DNA from: Lates calcarifer
Taxonomy: Eukaryota; Chordata; Actinopteri; Centropomidae
Assembly (NCBI RefSeq): GCF_001640805.2
Contig: NC_066849.1
Coordinates: forward strand, 24,116,250 to 24,180,249
Length of the DNA: 64,000 nt
Direction of reading: 5' to 3'
The notes beneath the pieces are model-generated. The model was not told the DNA's origin. It ran no database searches and was given only the letters and a program-made list of their open reading frames with translations. Numbering within the stretch: position 1 is the stretch's first letter; each line of letters opens with the position of its first letter. Positions 49,516-62,200 of the stretch are shown one piece after another. The translations under genes were made by a program, and so were the position numbers.

Positions 49516-51329
49516 GGATGAAACTACAGAGTAACTTCTCAAAAACGGAAGAAACAAAACACAGGATGCTACATTTTCAGTAAGTCTGTAATGTTTGGAG
49601 ACTAGCTTTATGATGTATATATATTCACTGATATATATAAATGTTTATAATAGTCAAGCCCTGATTTTACAGTTTGGAAACGCAGAATTGAAAGTTTTTC
49701 AAATTTGTCATTTATGTATGAGAATATACAGTTAAATTATAAGAAAGGGCATTTTTAAAAGAATAAACCTAAACCACATTATTTTCCCAGCCATAACAAA
49801 AGTGTTGGATGTAGGATGCAGGTCTAAGTCTTTTGTTTTTTGTGTAAGAATGAAGCACCTCCTGGCCTGAAAAAAAAAACAAAAAAACAAAAGAACATTG
49901 CCATTGAACATAATCTGTGCAGCAGCTATGTTTTCTTCAAAGCCTATTTAGGGGAACTGTTTTTGTCATTTTTAGGAGAAATGGTTGATAAATCAAGACA
50001 TTTATATTTTTTTTCAGTTTGAACAAACTTGCTTTGAGACATCTGAGGTTTACATCAAAATATTAATATCTGATCTATTCAGAGTTTGTTAATATACAGT
50101 ACAAGATTCTTGCTAGAAGTGCTTTTTAAGTTTTGTTTTTCAAGTCATTTTATTAGAGTGAAGTTTGGATTATAGAACATACAGTATTATTTTGCCAATG
50201 TAATATTTCCTACAGAGTACAAGAAGTTTTTCAGTCCCTTTCACCCACTGAAGGATTTGTGTCATTCTCTCACCAACAACATGCTTTACACAACCTGATA
50301 TGCTTTTTTTACAACAACAACAATGAAGAGGTATCTGGCATTCCCTGAATATCCATCATGCAAAGAGGCCTGAAATCTTTTTGCTGTGTGTACATAAGAA
50401 AAGCCAGACAAGTATTGTGATGAAAAATTCAAGTCAGCAACAGACTGAGAATGACAAAGAGGGAGACTGAGGGGGGAAGGGGGTGGGGGAGGCAAGAGAA
50501 GGACAAAAAAAAAACAGCCTGTGAATAGACAGAATGTAGAGACATCTTTTACAGAGCAGAAAACAATGTGCTTTTTGTACAACAGGTGAGGCTGCGACTT
50601 TGTTGCATTTTCTCTAAGCTGGCTCTTGCACCAAATGAACTTGTGTGACGTGTTTTCTTTTTTTATTTGTTTGTTTTCTTTTTTTCCCCAAAAAAAGTTA
50701 AAGTTAATTGTTAGAGATGACTCCATAACCAGAAACTCAAATTACTTTAGGGTGTCTTTGTTACTGTGATTGATGGATACATAAATGCACACAGAAAAAC
50801 ACATTGATTTGTAGAGAATAAATCTAAACACAGATTGTTAATAAGTGCAGAGTGTCTCCACAGTTTCACATTCTGAGTTTTGAAAAGTTAGAAATATACT
50901 CACACACAGACCATCTGAGTTCAACTGTTGGAGAGAAGCTTCCCAATGATATTCATCATTTGAGACAGCAGGGGAAGAAAGCACTGCCAGCCTAGCCTTT
51001 CAGTATGTGACACTACCTGAAGCATAACCTGGGATAACCTGAAGCACAGTGAGTTAAGGGACTGCTGTATTCTGACCTACAATACAGTATCTATTTTCTC
51101 CAACACTAATTAGTTCTACACTCAACCAATTAACTCTTGTCTGCCTAAAGAAACAACTAAATCATTATCCAGTGATGATCATTACTAGGCTTGTGAGAAA
51201 ATATGGATAGGGAGTTTCAGGGAACTTAAGCTTAACAAAAATATATATAAAACTATACTATAAACCTACCCACAATTTTAAACAAATTACACCATGGGCC
51301 TATGTACCAGATTGTTTCTTCTTCTTCTT
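49516..51329. other. Non-coding, no gene seen
   Basis: AT-rich; a 146-codon minus-strand frame (50286-50726) runs through a purine-rich low-complexity strip and has no motif. Confidence 0.45.
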
Positions 51330-51384
51330 GCTCTGTCCCTCTGTTTGTAGTCTTTATGCTAAGCTAAATTAACCAGCTGCTGAC
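51330..51384 (-). mobile_element. Fragment of the MITE family seen at 10479-10823
   Basis: GCTCTGTCCCTCTGTTTGTAGTCTTTATGCTAAGCTAAATTAACCAGCTGCTG is the reverse orientation of the family's central part (CAGCAGCTGGTTAGCTTAGCATAAAG). No terminal repeats remain. Confidence 0.6.
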
Positions 51385-51415
51385 ACTCAGAACAGCACAA
51401 CCTTAAATAATAAAG

Positions 51416-51690
51416 CCCCTTTTACACAGAGATTGGCGTTAAAAATTCCCTTGAATATGCCGCTCTTGGTTGCCAAACAAAAGTGGCTTAATATCACCCT
51501 TGTATGTGCTTTTATACAGCATATTGGCATTGTGGAATCAGAGCCGTGACATATAACACAGCCTCGTTGTTGGTCACTGTCTCTTCTGGCTCCGCCACTG
51601 TTCCACCTGTGTGACTACCTTCCATTCAGGCTTAAAGGTGGGGCGATGTGAACCTCCCATTCCACCTCCTTACATTGAGGCACAACAGTG
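51416..51690. repeat. Possible MITE-like fragment
   Basis: Starts with CCCCTTTTACACAGAGATTGGCG, resembling fish elements that begin near 'TTTACAC', and repeats a variant (TGCTTTTATACAGCATATTGGC). Ends not defined. Confidence 0.25.
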
Positions 51691-54600
51691 AGGCACAATA
51701 TTCCCGGCTTTGACATTTTGTCATAAAGAATACAGTTTAAATATAATGACTTAGTGTAAACTCAGTCAAAAAAAGTGCTGAGTTTGACCCAAGCCTGAAG
51801 TCTTTATTAAAAAATGCAACAGGATCAAATTGAATTTTCTGACAGGATTGGGACTTGACAGGATCAGTTCGGGTCGCAGAAAAACTACACTACAACTTAC
51901 TGGCTACACTTGAGCAACTCCAAATGTAAATGTGTGTAACTGCTTGAATTTGAAGCAGGGTGTCACAGGGAAAAAAAGAGGCGAGAATGTTCAGTCGTCC
52001 TCCCCTGGGTATATATATTTTTTAAGTTTCCATCTTTTGGCAGTATTGTTAATTTTTGAAGAGCAATGCCACTAAAACATCTTTGACTCGGGTTTAGAAT
52101 TACAAGTGATAAGGAAAAGGAGAAACAGGCTGACAGAGGAGGAATACAGTATGAGCAAGTGAGAAGATGACTGAGCGGGTATAGCAGCCTGCAGACAAAC
52201 CCAGTGGCTGTAATAGTGTCTGCTGGTGGAGTGATAACTCAGACAGCCCTCAAGTCTGCTGATCCACTGCCAGCCTTGGCCATTTGTCAGAGCTGACTTG
52301 AAACTCCCGGTGGCCATTGCACTCTGCTGTATGCAGCTCCACGCAGCAGGATCACACTTGACAGGTGAAATCATTATGGACAGTCCTGCTACTGTTAATA
52401 GCCAGCTGGTTCTGGCGCGTGTGGGTGTGTGTACATCTGCAAGGGAAGATGTGAAATACATGTAAAAATGTGGAAAGATATGCACAAAATACGCCGATCA
52501 TACCTCACAGTTTTTTAAGTTTGACTTGTTAAACATCATAAAAAAGGCAAATGAAAAGTAAAAAGTGAAAGAGGATGAAAGCATTCAACAGACAGGTGTG
52601 AGGGTATATATAATTACATTATCCATCACAGGTTTCAGTATCTATTTAAAAAGATAAAAATTACGGTAGTAATTAGCAATCTGGAATATCTAATTTTCTT
52701 TTTCTCTTCTTCTCCATGTATGCATAACTGTCTATGAATGTATTTATGTGCATTTGTGTGGAGATGGAACCACCTGCAAATATGTCAAAGAAAATAGACA
52801 CTTCAAGACAACATACCTTAAGAAAGCTCTGAGTCTTATCATCAAACTGATTGCAAGTATTATTTAAAAAAAAATCTTTATATGTGTGAATACTTTTTAG
52901 TTCATGCACAAGACAGAATAATATGAAAGCTATGGTAAGATATGTGAGCTGAGAAATCACTCTGCTACCATTTTATCTTTTATAATGACCTGATAATAAC
53001 CTTAGTTCCTCTTATAATCATGCCGATAAAGAAATCACTTTTAACAGCCGTTAAAATGTCAAGCTGCATTCCACAGATCTTATTCTGATTCCTTTAATTA
53101 AGCTGTCTAGTGGTTAGTGATGGACTGTCCAGCAGACTGTCGTACTGTAGGAAGTTCACTTTGTACTCTGTCTGTCAGGTTTGGAAGTTGGTTTCACAGG
53201 CTTCTGGTTGAAGGCCTTATTTCTATCTTAGTGCCTGTCAGTCTTAACACACCACTGGGTGGTCATGGAAACAAATCCAGCTGAACGGATGCATTAGGTG
53301 TTCCTTAAATGGGGTCTTTTATTCTATCTTTCCTTAGAAGTACTTTAGGCAAGATTTTTAATGAAAAAAGTCCGTCAACTATTTTTATTTCAGTCAATTA
53401 TTCGAAATTCTAAAGGTGCTCCAGTAAAGAACTGTGTTCTGTGTTTTAGCCAAAATTATATTCTGGTTTTTGGAATGGACATTTTTATTTCTCATTTCAG
53501 CCCCTTAAATCAGCTCTTGATTTTCTTAGATTAAGATTAATAGGCCTACACATGAAAATTAAGGGAAGTTTTTGTTAAAGAATAATTTAAAAAAACAGAG
53601 CTCTAAAGATCACTTTTAAGAGGTGAAGTTACAAGATTGTCCAACACAGCCTCCTCAGTGGCAGGATTGTAAAAGTTTGGTTTTAGATGCTGTTAGACAT
53701 TCTGATGAGCACTGTGAAGCATAACGACCTGTTTATGGTTGGGGTGGTGGTGGGGTTTTAACTAACTCTAACCAAAATCTGATCAGTGTAAATTTGGTTA
53801 AATATATATTTTGTTTAAGAAACATCTTAATCAAAAAAGTCTTATCTGGTTTCATATACAGCGTTAAATTCATCTTTAATTGAGGTTCTGCTCTGCTCAG
53901 CGAATGGATAGGGGGATGAACATGGCTAAAACAGTGTTTTTTACCCAGGTATGAAAGATACAAGAAAAAAAATGAAGCAATCAAATCGCAGACTGTACAA
54001 TGCCATCCTCTCCTCAGCAATAATCAGCTTTGTAATTAGCTTTGCAGTAAAATTAGCCTGACTGATGTCAAAATATAAGCTTATACCTGGCAGCAGCAGT
54101 GACCCTGTAATTGCACTGATGACAGCTGTGAGCGTTGGACAGCCACAGAGCACAAAGCTAATTGGTTTTCGCCTCACCATTATCTTTTAAATACCAATCC
54201 AGATTGCACTCCTGTTAAGCTGGCGTCCAATACAGCTCTCCTTCGGTGTTGTTAACCTCTAGAGAATAAAGTGTCAAACCCACCAGGCACTGGACAATGT
54301 GAAGTCTGCATCTTGAGCACAGAACTAAAATACCTCACTGTATTGAGTTTCGCAAACAAGTCAATTCACCCCTGCAGAAACCTTGTGTGTGATTACATGC
54401 CTGAGGCATGAACACCAAGAAAATCTGCATATTGATCTACATCTTTTGTCACCATCAATAATTGGTGTCAAAAGGCATAGGATTCATTGATGGCTGCTCG
54501 GTTAGTTTTGATGATATAACACAGCAATCACAACATATTTCTGGAGTTCTCTTAATTTTTTTGCATCCCCTAACTTATTCTTGAGTTTGCCACTTTGATG

Positions 54601-54932
54601 TATTTTGGTGATATAACAAGCATGCACTTGATGGTTTCATAAATGAAGAGTAGATTTGAATATAGGCAGCCAAAAAGCACTGTTGGTAACACTTTGGTAG
54701 AGGACTTTCTTCCTTAGCATCTGTATTTTGTTCATCATCTTCATCAGCTGCTGCTTTGAGTGTGACACATCCAATGGATGCATTGTATACATATTCACCT
54801 CGCTGTTTAAGTGTGTTTTAGGAATATAACTGTCAGCTACTCTAAATTAATTTGCTCAGAATCAGACTCAAAAGGTCACTGACTACGAAATCACAAACAT
54901 AATCGAAGGCAGAGTAAACCGATGTTTCCAGG
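51691..54932. other. Non-coding, no gene seen
   Basis: AT-rich DNA. Open frames (for example 137 codons at 52072-52485, minus) have no motif I recognise and are not bounded by convincing splice sites. Confidence 0.4.
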
Positions 54933-54937
54933 GGAAC

Positions 54938-55521
54938 TGTCATGGCTCAGCCACACCTCCGGTGTTTTTCGTTGTTTCTCTGTTTTCTCTGTGTTCCTCT
55001 GTGTCTCCTCCCCCTGTGTCTGTCTGTGTATGTGTGTGTATGTGTTGTGGGCGGGACTTCATTACCCAGCACCTGGCTCTTGTCCACACCTGCTCTCAAT
55101 CTTACTCATCTACTCCAGTTTAAGTACCCCAGCTCTTCCTCCACTCATTGCCAGATTGCTACAACTCACCCTGTGGTAGCTAGGCTTTTGGCCACTTAGT
55201 TCTCGTGTCCATACAATTATTCTCTTGTGCCTTTTCAAGGTGCTTTTGCTAATAGCTTGTCTCCTGTGCTTGGGATTCTAGGGCCAGCTTTGCTGCTTTA
55301 CTTTTGCCACTCTCACTCTTCACCTTCCTGCTATCATTCTGCCTCCAGCTGCCTTAACCAGCCAGAGTCCACCATTCCCTCTCATTCTTGCCTGCCTGTC
55401 CCCTGCCATCTCTGGCAATCTTCCCACTCCCTCATCTTCTCCCATTACAATAAATAAATCTTAAACCTTCCCACTCCTTGTCTGAGTTTAGGTGCCAGCT
55501 AAAAACCTAAAACCTATTACA
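54938..55521 (+). mobile_element. Probable solo LTR of a retrotransposon
   Basis: The 584-bp unit starts TGTCATGG and ends ATTACA, giving TG...CA termini with short imperfect inverted ends (TGTCAT/ATTACA). Flanking five-mers GGAAC (left) and GAAAC (right) look like a target-site duplication with one change. Inside are CT/GT-rich U3-like DNA, GTTTAAGTACCCC as a possible TATA region and two overlapping AATAAA signals (55449-55458). No gag or pol reading frame flanks it. Confidence 0.6.
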
Positions 55522-58500
55522 GAAACATCCTAAACAATAATGATATCTGGTAGAGATCTAAACCCCTTGTATATCCAGGGGGTGTGTTAAGAGTGAGTTT
55601 TGCCATCCCTGATCTGCCTTGGAAGATGATCAGGCCACCCTGATAAATATTAAACATGTTCAGTATTTACAATCAAAAATCCTTTTGTTTAGGGGGGTAC
55701 ACTGAGGAAAATCTGAGCACGCACTCTGGCTATCGTTCAGTTCCACGTGGCAATCTTGTTTGTTTATTCTGAAGTCACATTTGACCTGTGCGAGATTTTG
55801 AGATTTTTTTTTTTGAGTCAAGACACTGGTTGTTGGTGGATGGAATTTGTTAGTGTGTGGTTTACTGTGCAAGTCTTCTCATTGCACATCATCCTACAAG
55901 AACAAAACTGTGAAATCTGTCAGTATTTGTTGGTGTGTGTGTGGGGTCTCTAACATTTTCTAAATTGGTTAATCTTTGTAGCCTCAAACCGTGTTGTAGC
56001 CAGTCAACTGCTGTTTTGTGTCACACTGGTGACCATGTTTATGGGATAGTACTGAACTCATCTGCTGATGATGTGACTCTGTGCATACATAGAGGTGGAA
56101 GTTAGTCTGAATAGGAATCTCCACCAAGTAAAATGTCTTGTCAAAATGTACATGCTATTCCTTTCAAAGCTGGATCTGCACCTGTCCACAGAAGAGCCCA
56201 ACTTGCAGGTCATAAAAAAATAGATAGAAAACTGCCATGGACTCAGTACTGAGCCCACATTTTCATCCAGAAAGGTAAAACACTCCACTTTGAGGATAGT
56301 ACCCACTGAATTGAACTGGCAAAGACCTGAGCCACTATCGATCTGCAGTATCATGGAGTAGGCCTCACTGAGCAAATGAGTGCTTCAGCCCATAAAGAGC
56401 CATCCTCAGCTTTACCCACTCACTTCAGGTTGCTGCTTTCTCATATGTAAGGTACTCTCTTTCTTCCACCCTTAAGAACACCCTTGGACAGAAGCTTCCT
56501 TCAGTCTGCTGTCCAAATAAGGGTTAGCCTCCAAGAAACTGTGACTGACCTTCCCAAAACCTAAAAGATAAAGTACACAGACATCCAATGGTCACACTCC
56601 ACTATCACTGCATGGTTAGGCCAATCTCAAAACCACACTTTAAATGAAAAAAAATGTGCAGGAACGAAATAGATTTTGCCAATACACAAAATAATGAGTG
56701 CTTTTTGTGATCTTTTTCTTTGCCTTTTTAATGATAAGTCAAAGTGGATTTCTGTTTTCCTCTTTCCCACTGTGTACCGAGTCTGCAACCTCTCAGCTGC
56801 TGCTGGGATATAACATGAGTACTGTCAATCCAGTCTTTCAAAAATATGTGACACAAGTGTTTTTTTTTTTTTTTTTTTAGGTGCCATTTGCTGCTATTTA
56901 TTCTTAGACAATATTAAAAACATCTTCCACAGAGTAAACTATTCATCACTGCTAACATTTGGCTTCTATTTGGTTTTGTCAATTCTTGTGTTGTCATTGT
57001 TTCAATGCTCTGTATGAGTTTTCTGTATCAGCATCCACATTGCACAAACATTGTCCTGACTGCTAATCACCTGACACACTTAGAAAGAAACCCGAGCTGT
57101 GCTCTCATCAGAATAGTGTAACCTCTATCCTCTTCATAGTCTGGCTAATATAAGCTTCTTAAATCTTCTGAACTCTGAGTGAGAGTATTCGTTGAGTATT
57201 TATTATTGCAGTCCTGCTACCTGACCCACTGGTTTAAAAAATAGATGGGAAATCAAAACTTGGTTAGACTAGCTCAATACTCAAACTTTTGTTGAATAAT
57301 GTGTTGTGTGGTCTCTGTAAAGTGGTTGAGTATCACTCACAGCCAACTGACTTCTGACGCACCAAAGCATAAAACACTGTCCCCGGGTATAATTTAAATC
57401 TCATCAATAACACAAAGCAATGCAGGCACATTGCCTAAAAGCCAATAACTGGTGCCAGCACACCACAGCCTTGTGCATCGAATGAATGAATGGCAGTGGA
57501 TGCTGTGAACCCCTCACTGAGTTTCCCCTGGTTTCTGGGTCAGGTGCTGGGAGCAATGAGGTGCAAGGCTAATGGATGGACTCTTCACAGCAGAATGGAG
57601 ATGGAGAAGCTTGAGGAGTTTAGTGTGATTCTATTGCCTATTAGGGAGAACAAAGCTGTGGAGATGGAAATTGTTTGCCACAGATATGAAGAGGGATTGG
57701 AAGGTGTCAGTGTGTTTTACAGTAATGATGAAAGCCATGCTAAAGTGTAAAAGACTGCGGGCTGGAGGAGAAGGGAGAAGAATTGGTATAGAGTGGAGGT
57801 GTGGTGGCCAGATTAAATGAAATAATCAATCAACCTCTTCTTCCTCTTCTGTTCAATGTGCAGCGGTACTCACTGATGAAGAAAAAGCCTCCTTTTTAAG
57901 AGGGTTTTGTTTTATACATCACTACTTTCTCAATACGATAAAGCATGTGATCTAGATTCTAGTCTATAAGAAGAAAATGTCATTGACAAAATGCTGCATT
58001 TCATTATTTATGGTGCCATGCTTTTTATTTGTTGACACCTTACATTACCAGAACTGGAAATGTGAAGTGAATAAGAAACATTTTAACTAATAATTATTTT
58101 TATACATACTTCATAAATCATTGTAAAAAATTAATATATGTATCTGTGACACAAAGTATCAACTCTGATAGAATACTATATGAGAGGTAACTGGATTCTG
58201 TGTTTTAGTACTGAAGATATTTCAGCACTCATCCAAGTGACTTCGTCACTGAAATGCCTGGGAACTGCAGCAAAATATCTAAAAGACTAAAATGTTAAAT
58301 TGGTGATAATTATCTCACAAGTGAGAAAATAATAATTTTCTAAGTCTGAGTGATTACTCACGAAGGTTGTGTTTCCATGTCAGTTATGTTTAGTAGCTAC
58401 CTGTAGGAGGTATGATAGCCACTTTCAGCCATTGTAACTACAGCAACCGTAATGCACTGAACTGTTCACTCTTAGGGGCTCTTAACATCCCATAATACAA

Positions 58501-58579
58501 TGGCAACTTGACAAATGAGTTGAAAATGGCCAGCCAAAAAAAAAAAAGTGAAACTACCATACTGGTACAATGTAAAACT
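55522..58579. other. Non-coding, no gene seen
   Basis: Contains an A/T-poor strip near 56.05-56.6 kb and a poly(T) tract (56860-56878). An 86-codon frame at 57490-57750 has no recognised motif. Confidence 0.4.
56860..56878 (+). repeat. Poly(T) tract
   Basis: 19 T residues. Confidence 0.9.
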
Positions 58580-58770
58580 TTGACATTACTGTTCTGTCTT
58601 TCCCCCTGTCTGTGTGTGTGTGTTTTTCCTTCCTGGGTGGGTGTGGTTTCCTTGCTCCTGTTCCTGTCAACTCACTTGAGCACCTGCCTCTCATCACCTA
58701 ATCAACACCTCAACTAGGTTTCTAGTTTCACTCAGTTTGCTCCTGTGTTCTGCCTTTTTGACTCCAAAGC
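58580..58770 (+). mobile_element. Possible LTR fragment related to the 54.9 kb element
   Basis: CCCCCTGTCTGTGTGTGTGTG, then GGGTGGGTGTGGTTTCC, TCACTTGAGCACCTGCCTCTCATCACC and CTCAGTTTGCTCCTGTG follow the same order of motifs as the 5' half of the element at 54938-55521. Ends are not preserved. Confidence 0.4.
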
Positions 58771-59026
58771 TACAGTCTTAACACTTTTTGGCCATGTAAC
58801 ACAAAACAGCTAGTTTGGTGTCTCAAGCCAATCAGCAATGATGGCTTGGCTGGCTACAGTACAATGCTAGTACAAAGCACGTTAGCTGCATAGAACCTAT
58901 GTTCTACTCATTATATGGACCTGTCAGCCAATAACACACAACTGTTTTCCTGCCTCCATTAATTGAAGATCAGTGCACTGAAGATACAAAATTACACATT
59001 TTCTGTCTTCCTACTGACCTTTGGGC

Positions 59027-59265
59027 CCTGTTTACACAGCAGTGATTTTTGCAAAAAACGGTAAACCTTTGTTGTGGTTTGGCTTTTCTCTTACATGAAC
59101 AGCTTTTTGGGGGACTGAAAAAACAAACTTTTGAAACCCGGTTCCAGAGTGCAATCTTTTGAAAAATACCACAGTTACCGTCACCATGTAAACTGGCAAT
59201 ACGTAGGTACTATTCAATACTATTCTGCCACTCACCCACACTGCATTTTCAATCATTTTTACAGA
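59027..59265. repeat. Possible MITE-like fragment
   Basis: GGCCCTGTTTACACAGCAGTG with CACCATGTAAACTGGC near the other side suggests diverged inverted ends around a non-coding core (TTTACA/TGTAAA). The family is not named. Confidence 0.3.
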
Positions 59266-62200
59266 TCAGTGTGCACAAAGATTGTTTTCAGTGTTAAGTG
59301 AATGCAGAACTGCTCCAAATGGCCAGGCTAGGTAATATATCTGCTTTAGTATTGTATTTTTCATTTATCTTTAAATAACATTCTAAGAAGTCTTTCTCCC
59401 ACACATTTGCACTCCCTCTGCAGTGGCTTTGGCACCTGTCTATTGTGAAACTCAGGGTTAAACCTCAGATTTAACCTTGGCCCTGGGTTAAAACTGCCTG
59501 AACTCCACGTTTTAACTATAGCCTGTTGGTCTGTCGATTCTGGCTTACTTTTAACCCAGAGTAAATCATTCTTCAGCTGTTAGTTTCTGGATGTCAGAAT
59601 GAATGTAGATGAGAAGTTTTGGTAGCACCTCTTTAGGTGTGTTTTGTCTGTACTGAATTCAGTCCTCTCATAATGCTGAAAAATGATATAATATCTGAAA
59701 GTACTAACTCTCCTGATTCTATCTGAAGAACAGAACTTGGCTTGTGGCTATGGCAAAGGTACTACTACTTGGTTACTTAAAAAACAAACAACAACAAAAA
59801 AGGCTTTTTTTTTTTTTTTTTTTTGTAAGCTGACATTTTCACAGATCAGCAAATGACTATTCTCCATTATTTATTTGGACTTCTAGCACTTGTAGATTTA
59901 TTTCCCTCTCTGCATTTAAAATATAACCTCTAACAGATCGAACAGCTGTATGTTCATATCATCAATTAATAAGGTACATTAAATATGGTACTCTTGAACT
60001 ATTGCTGTTGCATGTAACTGGTGAATGGGATCACTGTAACTCTTTGGGATTGCCATTGTTTATTTGACTTGGTTAAACTTGAGATGTCTTGAGTAAAGTG
60101 AAGTTACTTTGTGGGGGGGGGAAGCCTCCTGCTGAACAAATGGTCACTGTTTGCTCCCTGTGGCTTTGTTTTTATCACCCCTGCTGTGCTGCCACTGCCT
60201 GGCTAAAACAGTAACAGTGTGAGCCTCTGTCTCTTTTTACATTTACTGACTGTGGCTAAAACAAGCAACTTTTGCTTTTGCCAGTTTAAATCATTTGATT
60301 TTACATGTTATCGATTCACAGATCATTTGTAGACCCATGGAAACATGATCCTGCATTTTATATTTAGCATTGCCAACCTTTTTATAAGACCTGGCAGATC
60401 ATATCTATTACTCATACGTGGAAAGACAAGAGTTGGCTGAAGAGTGAAGGCAGTCAATTCTGTATTTAATGTGATGCATTTTTACTGTATATTTTGAACA
60501 GGTTTCCATATATTGGATATTTTGTTTATGTGATAATCACACAATACATACATTCCATTTCATTTATTTTCAGTACCATTTTTCAGTACCAAATGTAATA
60601 AATTGGTTTCAGGAGCATTGTTATGTTTTTCTTGATAAAGTTTAACTGTTGGTGGACTTTCAGATTTGAATTACAAATTAATGAATCTATAATCACTCAT
60701 GAAATAATCTCTCCTCTCTCTTACACACTCACACTTCCTCTGAGAACATTTCTTCAGAGAACAGTTTAAATGTATGCAGTGTTAAAGTGCTGTTAAAAGC
60801 ACATTTACATACCCCACAGCAAAGCAACCCCACCACATGAATATCAGTCACTTACTTGAACAAGGCTTCTCTGATAATCTAACAGCCAACTCAATGATGG
60901 TTTGAGCGACTGCAATAAAAGAGCAAATTTGGCCTTCTTTGTTTAAAAACAATGGTTCAAACTTTCCTACTCAACCACAGCCTCTTTTTCAAGACCAAAA
61001 TGATTGATGTGCTAAAAAGTAGGAAATTAACTGAACATGTAGTATGTATCAGATCTTAGGTAAGAAGAAGACAGTGACTTGCCAGCAATATAATAAGTTG
61101 TTCCATTAAACTGGATTTGTGCCGTAGTTATGGCAATCTCTGTCTAGAGTATAATACTGTAACACTGTACGTGATCAGGCTATATCATGTTTAAATTATA
61201 TACGACACAAGATTGAAGTGAATGGGGAGATAATAAATCTTCCACTGTGATTGCAGTTAGCAGAAGGTTTGCAGTTCAGACTGTGTTGCTAGATATTACT
61301 GAAAAAGAGAATAACTTAACATTTCTTCTTGTCTTTACTATCGACAACCTTCATGGGCATCGGAAACTTTTAAGAGAAAACATAAGGAGCCCAATTTGAC
61401 CAGTCACAGTTGCAATTTTCTCACTGTAGCCCAAGGGCAGAGTGGCCATTGGGAGAACTGAGACCTCCACACAAATTGGGCCGATGGCTCAGTAAAAAAT
61501 AAAAGACGACACCACAGAGAGAGGGACTGGTATCAGCCCAGTCGGGCAGGCTGCATGGCCCAAAGGAATTCTGGGTGACTGTCAGTTTCCTGATATCTGT
61601 CTCCCTCTGCAGACAACTACATTTGGTTTGGTTGGGTTGTGTGGCTCTGCCTGCCAATTTTCCATTTCTGTGGAAATATATTTTAACATTGTTTTAACAG
61701 TGACTCTGCCGTGGAAAACTGTTGCTGACTCGCACTACATGAATAACAATGTTAAAAAAAAAAATTAAAAAAAAAAAAGTAAAGGTGGGCTCTGAAGGAA
61801 AAAAATTGCTTCCAGCAGTCCTGCAGAGGAGCAGCAGAGTGGATTCAGGACCACAACTCATGAGTCCAGTAAAACATGGGTCAAGCTGTGCCATAGTCGC
61901 GCTGTAACCTTTTTTTTATAAAATACAAGTATATAATTCCTACAGTATATAATTACCCACTTATATACTCTACTACTACTGTTATTTCCTTTGTGTGAAA
62001 AAACATTGTTTGAGAGGTGGTCTTAACATGACCTTCAAATGTCTTAATAACATTATCAACTAACCTGACAGCTGAGGAATTCTTGGATACCTGATTTCTG
62101 GAAGTCACAGGTTGAGACGGCGCTCTAGAGACGGGTCTTTTAGACGTAATCCACTCTAAAAGGAACTAAATTGAGTTCTTTTTCTATTTTCTAACTATCT

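Noticed and set aside
50286..50726. 146-codon open frame on the minus strand, the longest in the window
   Set aside because: It runs through purine/pyrimidine low-complexity DNA (proline/leucine/phenylalanine strings) with no motif.
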